A stretch of DNA of 64,000 nt from an uncultured Polaribacter sp. (lineage in GTDB: Bacteria; Bacteroidota; Bacteroidia; Flavobacteriales; Flavobacteriaceae). The position numbers and the translations under genes were made by a program. This document shows, one piece after another, positions 45,515-53,730 of the stretch (position 1 is the first letter of the stretch; the number at the start of each line of letters is the position of its first letter). The notes below the pieces were generated by a model. The model was given only the letters and a program-made list of their open reading frames with translations. It was not told the DNA's origin and made no database searches. The DNA lies in assembly GCA_938084845.1 (NCBI GenBank), contig CALKEB010000011.1, positions 40,416 to 104,415 of the forward strand. The letters are read 5' to 3'.

Positions 45515-48500
45515 ATGTACTTAATTTTTGATACTGAAACAACAGGGTTACCTAAAAGTTGGAATGCACCAATTACAGACACAGAAAATTGGCCAAGATG
45601 TATACAAATTGCCTGGCAACTTCACGATGAGAATGGACATCTTTTAGAGCATAATGACTTTTTAATTCACCCTGATGGTTTTAACATCCCCTATGATGCC
45701 GAAAGAATTCACGGAATTTCTACTGAATTAGCAGAAAAAGAAGGAATTCCTTTAGCAAAAGGATTGGCCTTGTTTAATGCAGCACTTAAGAAAACTAAGT
45801 TTATTATTGGTCAAAATGTTGCTTTCGATTTAAATATTATGGGATGTGAATTCCATAGGTTAGCAACAGAAACAACTTTAAATACATTACCTGTTTTAGA
45901 TACTTGTACAGAGAAAACAGCATTACTTTGCCAGATTCCTGGAGGTAGAGGTGGTAAATTTAAACTACCCACTTTAACAGAATTACACAAACATTTATTT
46001 GGTGTAGATTTTACAGAAGCACATAATGCGACTGCAGATGTAGAAGCTACAACACGCTGTTTTTTTGAATTAATAAGAATTCGTGAATTTAGCAAAGAAG
46101 AATTAGGTGTAGATGCAAATTATTTTACCAACTTTTCTACTTTACATCCAAAACCCATCCAACCTGTTGGTCTAAAACACATCAATCTAAAAAAAGAAAG
46201 TGATAAAATTAGACAACGGCTAGAAAAGCAAAAAACCTCAAAAGAAACATTATCTACCTCAGAGGGCCTTGCAGCACTTCAAGATGCTTCTTTTGCGCAC
46301 TTGCACAATCACACACAGTTTTCAGTATTACAATCTACCATGCAAATTGGTAATATTGTAGCCGCTGCAGCAAAAGACAATATGCCTGCAGTTGCAATGA
46401 CAGATACTGGCAACATGATGGCCTCATTTCATTTTGTTAGTGCAGTTTTAAACCATAATAAAACTTCAGAAACAACAATGAAACCAATTATTGGGTGTGA
46501 GTTTAATGTATGTGAAGATCATAAAAACAAATCTCATAAAGACAATGGCTATCAAGTAGTTTTATTGGCAAAAAATAAAAACGGATATCACAATTTAGCA
46601 AAAATGTCTTCCATAGCATTTGTTGATGGATTTTATTATGTACCAAGAATCGATAAAGAAATCATCAAAAAATATAAAGATGATATTATTGTTTTAACCG
46701 GTAATCTGTATGGTGAAATTCCAAGTAAAATTTTAAACTTAGGAGAAAAACAAGCAGAGGAGGCTTTATTGTGGTGGAAAGAACAATTTAAAGAAGACTT
46801 TTATATTGAGTTGATGCGTCACAATCAGCAAGATGAAACGATTGTAAATGAAACGCTATTAAAATTTTCACAAAAACATTCCATTAAAGTTGTTGCCACA
46901 AACAACACGTTTTACCTCGAAAAAAAAGATGCCAATGCACACGATATTTTATTATGTGTAAAAGATGGCGAAAAACAAGCAACTCCAAAAGGAAAAGGAC
47001 GAGGATATAGGTATGGTTTACCTAATGAAGAGTATTATTTTAAATCTACAGAGGAAATGAAAACGCTTTTCGCAGATCTGCCTGAAGCGATTATTAATAT
47101 TCAAGAAATTGTAGATAAAATAGAAATTTTTACACTAGCAAGAGACGTTTTATTACCTGCTTTTGACATTCCAGATGAATTTAAAGACCATAAAGATGAG
47201 GAAGATGGTGGAAAACGAGGAGAAAATAATTTTCTAAAACACCTAACTTTTGAAGGAGCAAAAAAACGATATGGTACAATTATACCAGCTATTAAAGAGC
47301 GCTTAGACTTTGAGCTAGAGGTTATCGAAAAAACAGGATATCCTGGGTATTTTTTAATTGTAGAAGATTTTATTAGAGAAGCTCGAAAAATGAATGTTGC
47401 AGTTGGACCTGGCCGAGGTTCTGCTGCTGGTTCTGTAGTAGCCTATTGCCTTTGGATAACAAATATTGATCCTATAAAATATGATTTACTTTTTGAGCGT
47501 TTCTTAAACCCTGAACGTGTTTCTATGCCCGATATTGATATCGATTTTGATGATGAAGGTCGTGGTAGAGTCATGGATTATGTAATTGAAAAGTACGGCT
47601 CTAATCAAGTAGCACAAATTATTACTTATGGAACAATGGCTGCAAAATCTTCTATTAGAGATACAGCCAGAGTTTTAGATTTACCGCTTTTTGAAGCTGA
47701 TAGAATTGCCAAATTAATTCCAGGAATAAAACTTAAAAATATTTTTGGAGATGACCCTAAAAGTAAAGGTAAAGTAGATGGTTTACGTGCAGAAGAAAAA
47801 CAATTAGTAGAAGAATTAAGAACCATGTCTGTTGGTTCCGATTTAGTGTCAGAAACCATTAATAAAGCTACAATTTTAGAGGGTTCTGTAAGAAATACAG
47901 GTATTCATGCTTGTGGTGTAATTATTACACCTGGTGATATTACCAACTACGTTCCTGTGGCTTTGGCTAAGGATTCAGATATGTATGTAACCCAATTTGA
48001 TAACTCTGTAGTAGAATCTGCAGGTTTATTAAAAATGGATTTCTTAGGATTAAAGACACTAACATTAATTAAAGACACTGTAAAAATTGTAAAAGCAAAA
48101 CATGGTGTAGAATTAGATCCAGAGAACTTTCCTTTAGATGATGAAAAAACATATGAGTTATTCCAAAGAGGAGAAACAGTAGGTATTTTTCAATATGAAT
48201 CTCCTGGAATGCAAAAACATATGCGCTCTTTAAAGCCAACTGTTTTTGCAGATTTAATTGCAATGAATGCCTTGTACAGACCTGGACCCATGGAATACAT
48301 TCCGAGTTTTATAAACAGAAAACACGGGATAGAAGATATTGAATACGATTTACCAGCAATGGAAGAGTATTTGGCAGAAACCTATGGAATAACGGTTTAC
48401 CAAGAGCAAGTAATGCTTCTATCGCAAAAGCTAGCAGATTTTACCAAAGGTGAAGCCGATGTTTTACGAAAAGCCATGGGTAAAAAGCAAATTGCTGTAC

Positions 48501-49852
48501 TCGATAAAATGAAACCAAAATTTATTGAGCAAGCCAGTAAAAATGGTCATGATGAAGAAAAGCTAGAAAAAATCTGGAAAGATTGGGAAGCTTTTGCAAG
48601 TTATGCCTTCAATAAATCTCACTCAACTTGTTATGCTTGGATTGCTTATCAGACTGCATATTTAAAAGCACACTATCCTGCAGAATATATGGCATCTGTT
48701 CTTTCTAATAACATGAAAGATATAAAAGCTGTTTCTTTCTTTATGGAAGAGTGTAAACGTATGGGATTAGAAGTTTTAGGACCAGATATTAATGAATCTT
48801 ATTTAAAATTTTCAGTAAATCAAGAAAGTGCTGTTCGTTTTGGAATGGCAGCCGTAAAAGGTGTTGGAGCTGCAGCTGTAAGAGCAATAATTGCAGAACG
48901 TAAAGAAAATGGAAATTACTCCTCTATTTTTGATTTAGCAAAACGCGTAGATTTAAGAGCTGCCAATAAAAAATCTTTTGATAGTTTAATAAAAGCAGGT
49001 GCTTTTGATTCTTTTTCAGACACACATAGAGCTCAATATTTTGCTACAGATGAAAAAGGAATTACTTTCTTAGAAAGAGCAATGAAATTTGGTAGTAAAT
49101 ACCAAGAAAATGAAAATTCTGCTCAAGTTTCTATGTTTGGTGAAACCTCTACTGTTCAATTTCCTGAGCCAGATATTCCTGAGTGTGAAACTTGGGGAAC
49201 CATGGAACTTTTATCACAAGAAAAAGAGGTTATCGGAATTTACATTTCTGCACACCCTTTAGATGATTTTAAAAATGAAATGATTTTCTGTAATGCCTCT
49301 TTAAAAAATTTTAAAGGAGATTTGAACAAACATGTTGGTATGAACTTGTCTTTTGCAGGTATTATAACAGAAGTACAACACAGAGTTTCTAAAGCAGGTA
49401 AAGGGTGGGCTTCTTTCTTTATAGAGGATTATGGTGATAGTAATGAATTTCGTGTTTTTGGAGAAGACTATTTAAAGTTTAAGCATTTTCTAGTTCCTAA
49501 TTCCTTTTTATTTGTGCGCGCAACAATTCAAGCTGGTTGGACGAACAAAGAAGGCGTACAAGGTGAACCAAGAATTAAGTTCACAGAGTTTAAACTTCTA
49601 CATGACATCATGGAAACGCTTTGTAAAAAAATTACAATTAAAATGTCTATAGATGATGTGAGTGAAGAAAATATTTTAAATCTAGAAAGTGTTCTGAAAA
49701 ATAGTAACGGAAAACAAAGTGTACACTTTACAGTTTGGGATGCTAAGGAAAAAATTGAACTAAGTTTACCAAGTAGAAACACGAAAATTAAGATTTCTAA
49801 GAAACTTTTAGCCACCTTAGATCAGCAAGATATTAGATACAAACTAAATTAA
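45515..49852 (+). CDS. dnaE: DNA polymerase III alpha subunit with N-terminal proofreading exonuclease
   Basis: The replicative polymerase, 1445 residues. Residues 1-190 are a DEDDh exonuclease: FDTETTGLP with the first Asp and Glu, IIGQNVAFDLNIMG, and HNATADVEATTR with the catalytic His/Asp. After a linker, the PHP domain begins near 265 (HLHNHTQFSVLQ). The polymerase core contains AVGPGRGSAAGSVVAYCL and PDIDIDFDDEGR near 670. The helix-hairpin-helix and OB regions fill the last 350 residues. Carrying the exonuclease in cis is known for this phylum and removes the need for a separate epsilon subunit. It is a single-gene unit. Confidence 0.96.
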   Translation: MYLIFDTETTGLPKSWNAPITDTENWPRCIQIAWQLHDENGHLLEHNDFLIHPDGFNIPYDAERIHGISTELAEKEGIPLAKGLALFNAALKKTKFIIGQNVAFDLNIMGCEFHRLATETTLNTLPVLDTCTEKTALLCQIPGGRGGKFKLPTLTELHKHLFGVDFTEAHNATADVEATTRCFFELIRIREFSKEELGVDANYFTNFSTLHPKPIQPVGLKHINLKKESDKIRQRLEKQKTSKETLSTSEGLAALQDASFAHLHNHTQFSVLQSTMQIGNIVAAAAKDNMPAVAMTDTGNMMASFHFVSAVLNHNKTSETTMKPIIGCEFNVCEDHKNKSHKDNGYQVVLLAKNKNGYHNLAKMSSIAFVDGFYYVPRIDKEIIKKYKDDIIVLTGNLYGEIPSKILNLGEKQAEEALLWWKEQFKEDFYIELMRHNQQDETIVNETLLKFSQKHSIKVVATNNTFYLEKKDANAHDILLCVKDGEKQATPKGKGRGYRYGLPNEEYYFKSTEEMKTLFADLPEAIINIQEIVDKIEIFTLARDVLLPAFDIPDEFKDHKDEEDGGKRGENNFLKHLTFEGAKKRYGTIIPAIKERLDFELEVIEKTGYPGYFLIVEDFIREARKMNVAVGPGRGSAAGSVVAYCLWITNIDPIKYDLLFERFLNPERVSMPDIDIDFDDEGRGRVMDYVIEKYGSNQVAQIITYGTMAAKSSIRDTARVLDLPLFEADRIAKLIPGIKLKNIFGDDPKSKGKVDGLRAEEKQLVEELRTMSVGSDLVSETINKATILEGSVRNTGIHACGVIITPGDITNYVPVALAKDSDMYVTQFDNSVVESAGLLKMDFLGLKTLTLIKDTVKIVKAKHGVELDPENFPLDDEKTYELFQRGETVGIFQYESPGMQKHMRSLKPTVFADLIAMNALYRPGPMEYIPSFINRKHGIEDIEYDLPAMEEYLAETYGITVYQEQVMLLSQKLADFTKGEADVLRKAMGKKQIAVLDKMKPKFIEQASKNGHDEEKLEKIWKDWEAFASYAFNKSHSTCYAWIAYQTAYLKAHYPAEYMASVLSNNMKDIKAVSFFMEECKRMGLEVLGPDINESYLKFSVNQESAVRFGMAAVKGVGAAAVRAIIAERKENGNYSSIFDLAKRVDLRAANKKSFDSLIKAGAFDSFSDTHRAQYFATDEKGITFLERAMKFGSKYQENENSAQVSMFGETSTVQFPEPDIPECETWGTMELLSQEKEVIGIYISAHPLDDFKNEMIFCNASLKNFKGDLNKHVGMNLSFAGIITEVQHRVSKAGKGWASFFIEDYGDSNEFRVFGEDYLKFKHFLVPNSFLFVRATIQAGWTNKEGVQGEPRIKFTEFKLLHDIMETLCKKITIKMSIDDVSEENILNLESVLKNSNGKQSVHFTVWDAKEKIELSLPSRNTKIKISKKLLATLDQQDIRYKLN

Positions 49853-49976
49853 GCTATCATATTCACTACTAGAATTGTTTTTTTTATGAATATCATTATA
49901 TAAGGTGTTTTTTTTATTAATATCTAATTTTGGTTTTTATTAACATAAAAAAAACACTTCTTAGCCTTATTATCTA

Positions 49977-49984
49977 TAATTTTG
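49977..49984 (+). promoter_or_regulatory. Promoter -7 box of the lactone oxidase gene
   Basis: TAATTTTG matches TAnnTTTG, 20 bases before the start codon at 50005. Confidence 0.5.
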
Positions 49985-50004
49985 TTTAATAATTTATAAA
50001 AAAA

Positions 50005-51330
50005 ATGAAACAAGATAATAACGGCACTTGGGTTAGTTGGAATGAAAATTTAAAATACAACTACAAAACAAAGTATAGCATTACCAAAGAAGAAGAACTT
50101 CAACATGTAATTGTAAATAAAGATAAGATCCGTTTTTTTGGTAGTAAGCAATCCTCTGCAGACATTGCTGCAGGTACTGATGCTATAATAGATATGACTA
50201 CTTATAACAAAATTGTTTCTTATGATTATTCAAAAAAAACAATCACCGTACAATCTGGTGTTATCTTAAAAGACTTATTAGAAGCGATAGAATCTGTAGG
50301 CTGGTGTATACCTTGTTTACCAGACATCAATACAATTACTATTGGAGGTGCTTTAGCAACAGGTACTCATGGTACAAGTGGTAAACTTTTATCTGAATAT
50401 ATGGTTGCTTGTAATTTAATTCTTGCTAATGGTACTATTAAAAACATTACAAAAGAAGATGAATTAATGAACGCTGTAAAAGTTTCTTTAGGGATGTTGG
50501 GCGTAATGTCTACTATTACATTTCAATGTGAGCCAATTTATACACTACATGTAAAAGAAAGACCCGAAAATGATAATGAGTGGTTACCAAAAATAAAAAG
50601 CAGGTTAAAAGAACATGATTTTTTAAGAATTCTATGGTTGCCTCATACTAGTAAAGGCTATGTTATTACTGGAGACAAAATTGATAAAAATAAAGAGGTT
50701 ACTGAAAACAATGGACCGAAGTTTTTAAAGCATAGAAGAAAAGCTTCTAAAATGTTATACAAATATTCTCATAAATATCCTTGGACCACAGCAATTGCTA
50801 ATAAAATATTAGCTACAATTTTCTTTAGTTCTAAAAAAGAACACAAAGGAAGTTTGTACCAAGCAACAGTTACAAAATCTAGAGGTTCTACTTTAGAATT
50901 GGCAGAGTGGACGATTAGCTTAGATAAATTTCCAAAAGTATTTGAAGAAATAAAAACGGAGATTAACAAATGGAGTAATAAATCATTTATCCATATCCCT
51001 ATGGATGTTCGTTTTGTATACAAAGACAAAAGTTGGTTAAGCTATGCGTACGAGCAAGATACGGTAACTATGGGTTGTGTATCTAGAAATGCAGCTACAG
51101 CAGACACTTATGAAGCTTTTAAAAGTGTAGAAAAGATTTTCTTGAAACATGGAGGTAGGCCACATTGGGGAAAACGTTTTGCTGCAAAAGATGCGCAATT
51201 AACTAAAGTTTATCCTAAATGGGAAGATTTTAAAAATCTTAGAAATGAACTAGATCCAACAAACAAATTTTTAAATCCATATTTAGCGTCTTTAGTAAAT
51301 GCTAAAGCAGTTGTTTATGAGAATGCCTAA
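50005..51330 (+). CDS. FAD-dependent sugar-1,4-lactone oxidase (D-arabinono-1,4-lactone oxidase family)
   Basis: A 441-residue VAO-type flavoprotein. The FAD domain has GSKQSSADIAAGTDAIIDM, VQSGVILKDLL, PDINTITIGGALATGTHGTS and LGMLGVMSTITFQCEP. The C-terminal ALO domain ends with GGRPHWGKRF and YPKWEDFKNLRNELDPTNKF. These are family signatures for enzymes that oxidise aldonolactones such as L-gulono- or D-arabinono-lactone, or alditols. The substrate here is not known. Its stop overlaps the following HAD gene by 8 bases. Confidence 0.9.
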   Translation: MKQDNNGTWVSWNENLKYNYKTKYSITKEEELQHVIVNKDKIRFFGSKQSSADIAAGTDAIIDMTTYNKIVSYDYSKKTITVQSGVILKDLLEAIESVGWCIPCLPDINTITIGGALATGTHGTSGKLLSEYMVACNLILANGTIKNITKEDELMNAVKVSLGMLGVMSTITFQCEPIYTLHVKERPENDNEWLPKIKSRLKEHDFLRILWLPHTSKGYVITGDKIDKNKEVTENNGPKFLKHRRKASKMLYKYSHKYPWTTAIANKILATIFFSSKKEHKGSLYQATVTKSRGSTLELAEWTISLDKFPKVFEEIKTEINKWSNKSFIHIPMDVRFVYKDKSWLSYAYEQDTVTMGCVSRNAATADTYEAFKSVEKIFLKHGGRPHWGKRFAAKDAQLTKVYPKWEDFKNLRNELDPTNKFLNPYLASLVNAKAVVYENA

Positions 51331-51970
51331 AGGTTTTTTGTTTGATTTTGATGGTGTAGTTGTAAATAGTTTTGAAAGTCATCATTCTGCTTGGGCATCT
51401 GCATTTTATGAACTTTTTCAAAAAGAAATTCCGCCTTTTCCTCTGGAAATGGCGGGTAAATCTCCCATGAAAATTGCCAACTACTACTGTAGCAATATTG
51501 GAGAAGAAGCGCAAACAAAAAAATTATACGATTTAAAAGATTTGCACTTAGACCAGTACTTTAAGACCCCAAAATTGTTACCCGGAATTAAAGAAATAAC
51601 GGCTTTTCTAAAAAAAGAAGGTATTCCTTATGGGATTGCTAGTAACGCAACCAAACAGTTTCTAAAAAATAGTATTACACAGTTAAATTTAGAGTTTACA
51701 AAAGTTTTTGGTGTAGAAGATTATGCAAAACCAAAACCAGCACCAGAAGCCTATATAACACTGGCAAATGCACTGGGCTTTTCAGAAAAAGATTTTAAAG
51801 ATCTCTGGGTATTTGAAGACAGTTTAACCGGAATTACGGCCGCAAAATCTGCAGGAATGAATCCAATAGGAATACTTACTCAATATAGTGAAGAAGCGTT
51901 AATAAATGCAGGAAGTATTTTTGTTTTTCCAACAGTTTTAGAAGCCTATACCTACTTGTTAAATAATTAA
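51323..51970 (+). CDS. HAD-family phosphatase (beta-phosphoglucomutase-like)
   Basis: A 215-residue subfamily IA HAD hydrolase. FLFDFDGVVVNSFESHHSAW holds the DxD nucleophile and a cap start. IPYGIASNATKQFL is motif II with Ser and Thr, KPKPAPEAY has the Lys, and WVFEDSLTGITAAKSAGM has the acidic motif III/IV. The substrate is probably a sugar phosphate, but I cannot name it. In-frame ATGs at 51299 and 51317 also exist. I chose 51323, nearest the first strand. Overlap with the lactone oxidase gene suggests joint sugar metabolism. Confidence 0.88.
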   Translation: MPKGFLFDFDGVVVNSFESHHSAWASAFYELFQKEIPPFPLEMAGKSPMKIANYYCSNIGEEAQTKKLYDLKDLHLDQYFKTPKLLPGIKEITAFLKKEGIPYGIASNATKQFLKNSITQLNLEFTKVFGVEDYAKPKPAPEAYITLANALGFSEKDFKDLWVFEDSLTGITAAKSAGMNPIGILTQYSEEALINAGSIFVFPTVLEAYTYLLNN

Positions 51971-52857
51971 GAAGTAATTTTTCTGAACAGGTCTTCTAAT
52001 TGCTCTTGTTCTGAAGATAATTCTAAAATTTTTAACCCTTTATCTTTTGCGAAATCAAATAATTTTGGCCTCATATCTTCTTTACTATTAAATGTAACTA
52101 CCCAAGAGTCCCCTTTTTTTAATGTAGATTTGATGTTTGATAACGAATTAAAATCAGCCTCTGAAATGGGTTTATCAAACTGAACAGAAAGTATTTGATG
52201 AGTATTTTTTTGCAAGTTACTTAACGTTTCATTAGCTACAATTTTTCCTTTATTCACAATAATAACAGTATCGCAAATAGCTTCTACCTCTTGCATGATA
52301 TGAGTCGATAATAATATTGTTTTTTCTGTACCTAAATCCTTAATTAAAGCTCTAATTGCTACCAGTTGGTTTGGATCTAACCCTGTAGTGGGCTCATCTA
52401 GAATTAAAACTGAAGGATTATGAAGAATAGCAGCTGCTATACCAACTCTTTGTTGGTATCCTTTAGAAAGCTGATTGATTTTTTTATGTGCCTCTGCAGT
52501 TAAACCTACCTTTTCTATATAATGCTCAATTTGGCTTTTATCAACTTTATAAATATGTGCTCTAAATTGTAAATACTCTCTTACATACATTTCTGCATAC
52601 AAGGGATTGTGTTCTGGCAAATAGCCAATATTTTTTTGACTTTCTATGGGCGTATCCAACACATCTATTTCATCAACCAAAACAGTCCCAGAATCTGGCT
52701 TAATAAATCCCGTTAGTATTTTCATCATGGTAGATTTACCAGCACCATTTGGGCCTAAAAAACCAATAATTTCCCCCTTTTTAACAGAAAAAGAAATATC
52801 ATCCAATGCTTTTTGGTTTTTATAGCTTTTAGAGACAGATGTTACGTGTATAGACAT
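51967..52857 (-). CDS. gldA: Gliding motility ABC transporter ATP-binding subunit GldA
   Basis: GldA pairs with GldF and GldG in an ABC transporter required for gliding in Flavobacterium. The 296-residue protein has Walker A GFLGPNGAGKSTMMK, Q-loop YLPEHNPLYAEMYV, signature LSKGYQQRVGIA, Walker B VLILDEPTTGLDP and H-loop LLSTHIMQEVEA, then a C-terminal domain of about 80 residues as in GldA. GldF and GldG are not adjacent. It overlaps the HAD gene by 4 bases, convergent. Confidence 0.88.
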   Translation of the reverse strand: MSIHVTSVSKSYKNQKALDDISFSVKKGEIIGFLGPNGAGKSTMMKILTGFIKPDSGTVLVDEIDVLDTPIESQKNIGYLPEHNPLYAEMYVREYLQFRAHIYKVDKSQIEHYIEKVGLTAEAHKKINQLSKGYQQRVGIAAAILHNPSVLILDEPTTGLDPNQLVAIRALIKDLGTEKTILLSTHIMQEVEAICDTVIIVNKGKIVANETLSNLQKNTHQILSVQFDKPISEADFNSLSNIKSTLKKGDSWVVTFNSKEDMRPKLFDFAKDKGLKILELSSEQEQLEDLFRKITS

Positions 52858-52905
52858 GTTTTTCTTTATATATTTTCTTAAATTGAAGAGTTTAGAAAAC
52901 TGATT

Positions 52906-53667
52906 TTAGTTTTTTAAACCTAAAGTTAAATTACGAATATTTTTCATTCGCTGCCAAGCCTCTCTATGCCTTTGTTTGTATAACCATAATGTACCTAAAT
53001 CTAGTAGAAAATAAAATAAACTAATACCACTTGGTGGATTTGCACTAGGTAAAAACGATACTACGTTCCAGGCCGTAGTTGGCCAAAACCAACATTTATA
53101 ATAGGTACCCACCAATTCTAAAATTACAACAGAGACATACATTGTTAAGTAAAACAATCGTTCTTTTGATGTATTTCTTAGGATCAGTAAAGTAGCAACT
53201 GTCATAACAAAACCAAAAACATCGTTCTTAAAAACTAAGAATATTGTTGCATAAATAACGATTGTAATTGTTAAAAATTTTTCAATTTGAAGTCTTCTTA
53301 TTTTAATTGAAGAAGCTTTAGAAAAATACAATACTGCGATATAGACAAAAGCATGACCAAAAGGAATATAATGTGGTATATTTTCTAACCTATAGGTATA
53401 CATTCCTAAGACAGTAGAAAATAAATACTCTCCAAAAAAACCGATTAATATCGCATTTATCATTTGCTCTTTTATTCGTTTAGGAACATTAAAAAAAGTA
53501 ATAAAAAAAACAATTAGCATTAAGGCATTTGCATAAAACTGCGCATTTTTAGTAACATTAACTAAGTAAAAACTATCTAAAAATAAACCGACCACAAAAA
53601 ATAGATAGAGCAACCCTAAGGTTTTTAATGTGCTAAAAAGAAATGATTTCGATGCAAGTACACTCAT
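52906..53667 (-). CDS. Integral membrane protein, full-length paralogue of the gene at 27494
   Basis: A 253-residue protein with seven or so predicted helices and no recognised family. Conserved with its paralogue are GFFGEYLFSTVLGMYTYRLE, HYIPFGHAFVYI, FSKASS, KDVFGFVMT-like KNDVFGFVMT, and SANPPSGISLFYFLLDLG. These Pro/Gly/His/Tyr-rich loops between helices may be functional. This copy has an extra first helix (residues 10-32) absent from the annotated start of the other. It lies just upstream of gldA on the same strand, but a role in gliding is only suggested by position. Confidence 0.75.
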   Translation of the reverse strand: MSVLASKSFLFSTLKTLGLLYLFFVVGLFLDSFYLVNVTKNAQFYANALMLIVFFITFFNVPKRIKEQMINAILIGFFGEYLFSTVLGMYTYRLENIPHYIPFGHAFVYIAVLYFSKASSIKIRRLQIEKFLTITIVIYATIFLVFKNDVFGFVMTVATLLILRNTSKERLFYLTMYVSVVILELVGTYYKCWFWPTTAWNVVSFLPSANPPSGISLFYFLLDLGTLWLYKQRHREAWQRMKNIRNLTLGLKN

Positions 53668-53681
53668 ATTGCTAAAATAAA

Positions 53682-53708
53682 AAAATGACTCACAAAGTGA
53701 GTCATTTT
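53682..53708 (-). terminator. Terminator of the outer-membrane barrel gene
   Basis: AAAATGACTCAC and GTGAGTCATTTT form a perfect 12-bp stem around AAA, 22 bases past the stop of the minus-strand gene that ends at 53731. Confidence 0.88.
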
Positions 53709-53730
53709 ATCCCTAAATATTTTAAGATAG

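Noticed and set aside
45461..49912. The 14-base word TATAAGGTGTTTTT occurs on both sides of dnaE (45461 and 49899)
   Set aside because: It is short and AT-rich, with no other terminal features of a mobile element, so chance is the best explanation.
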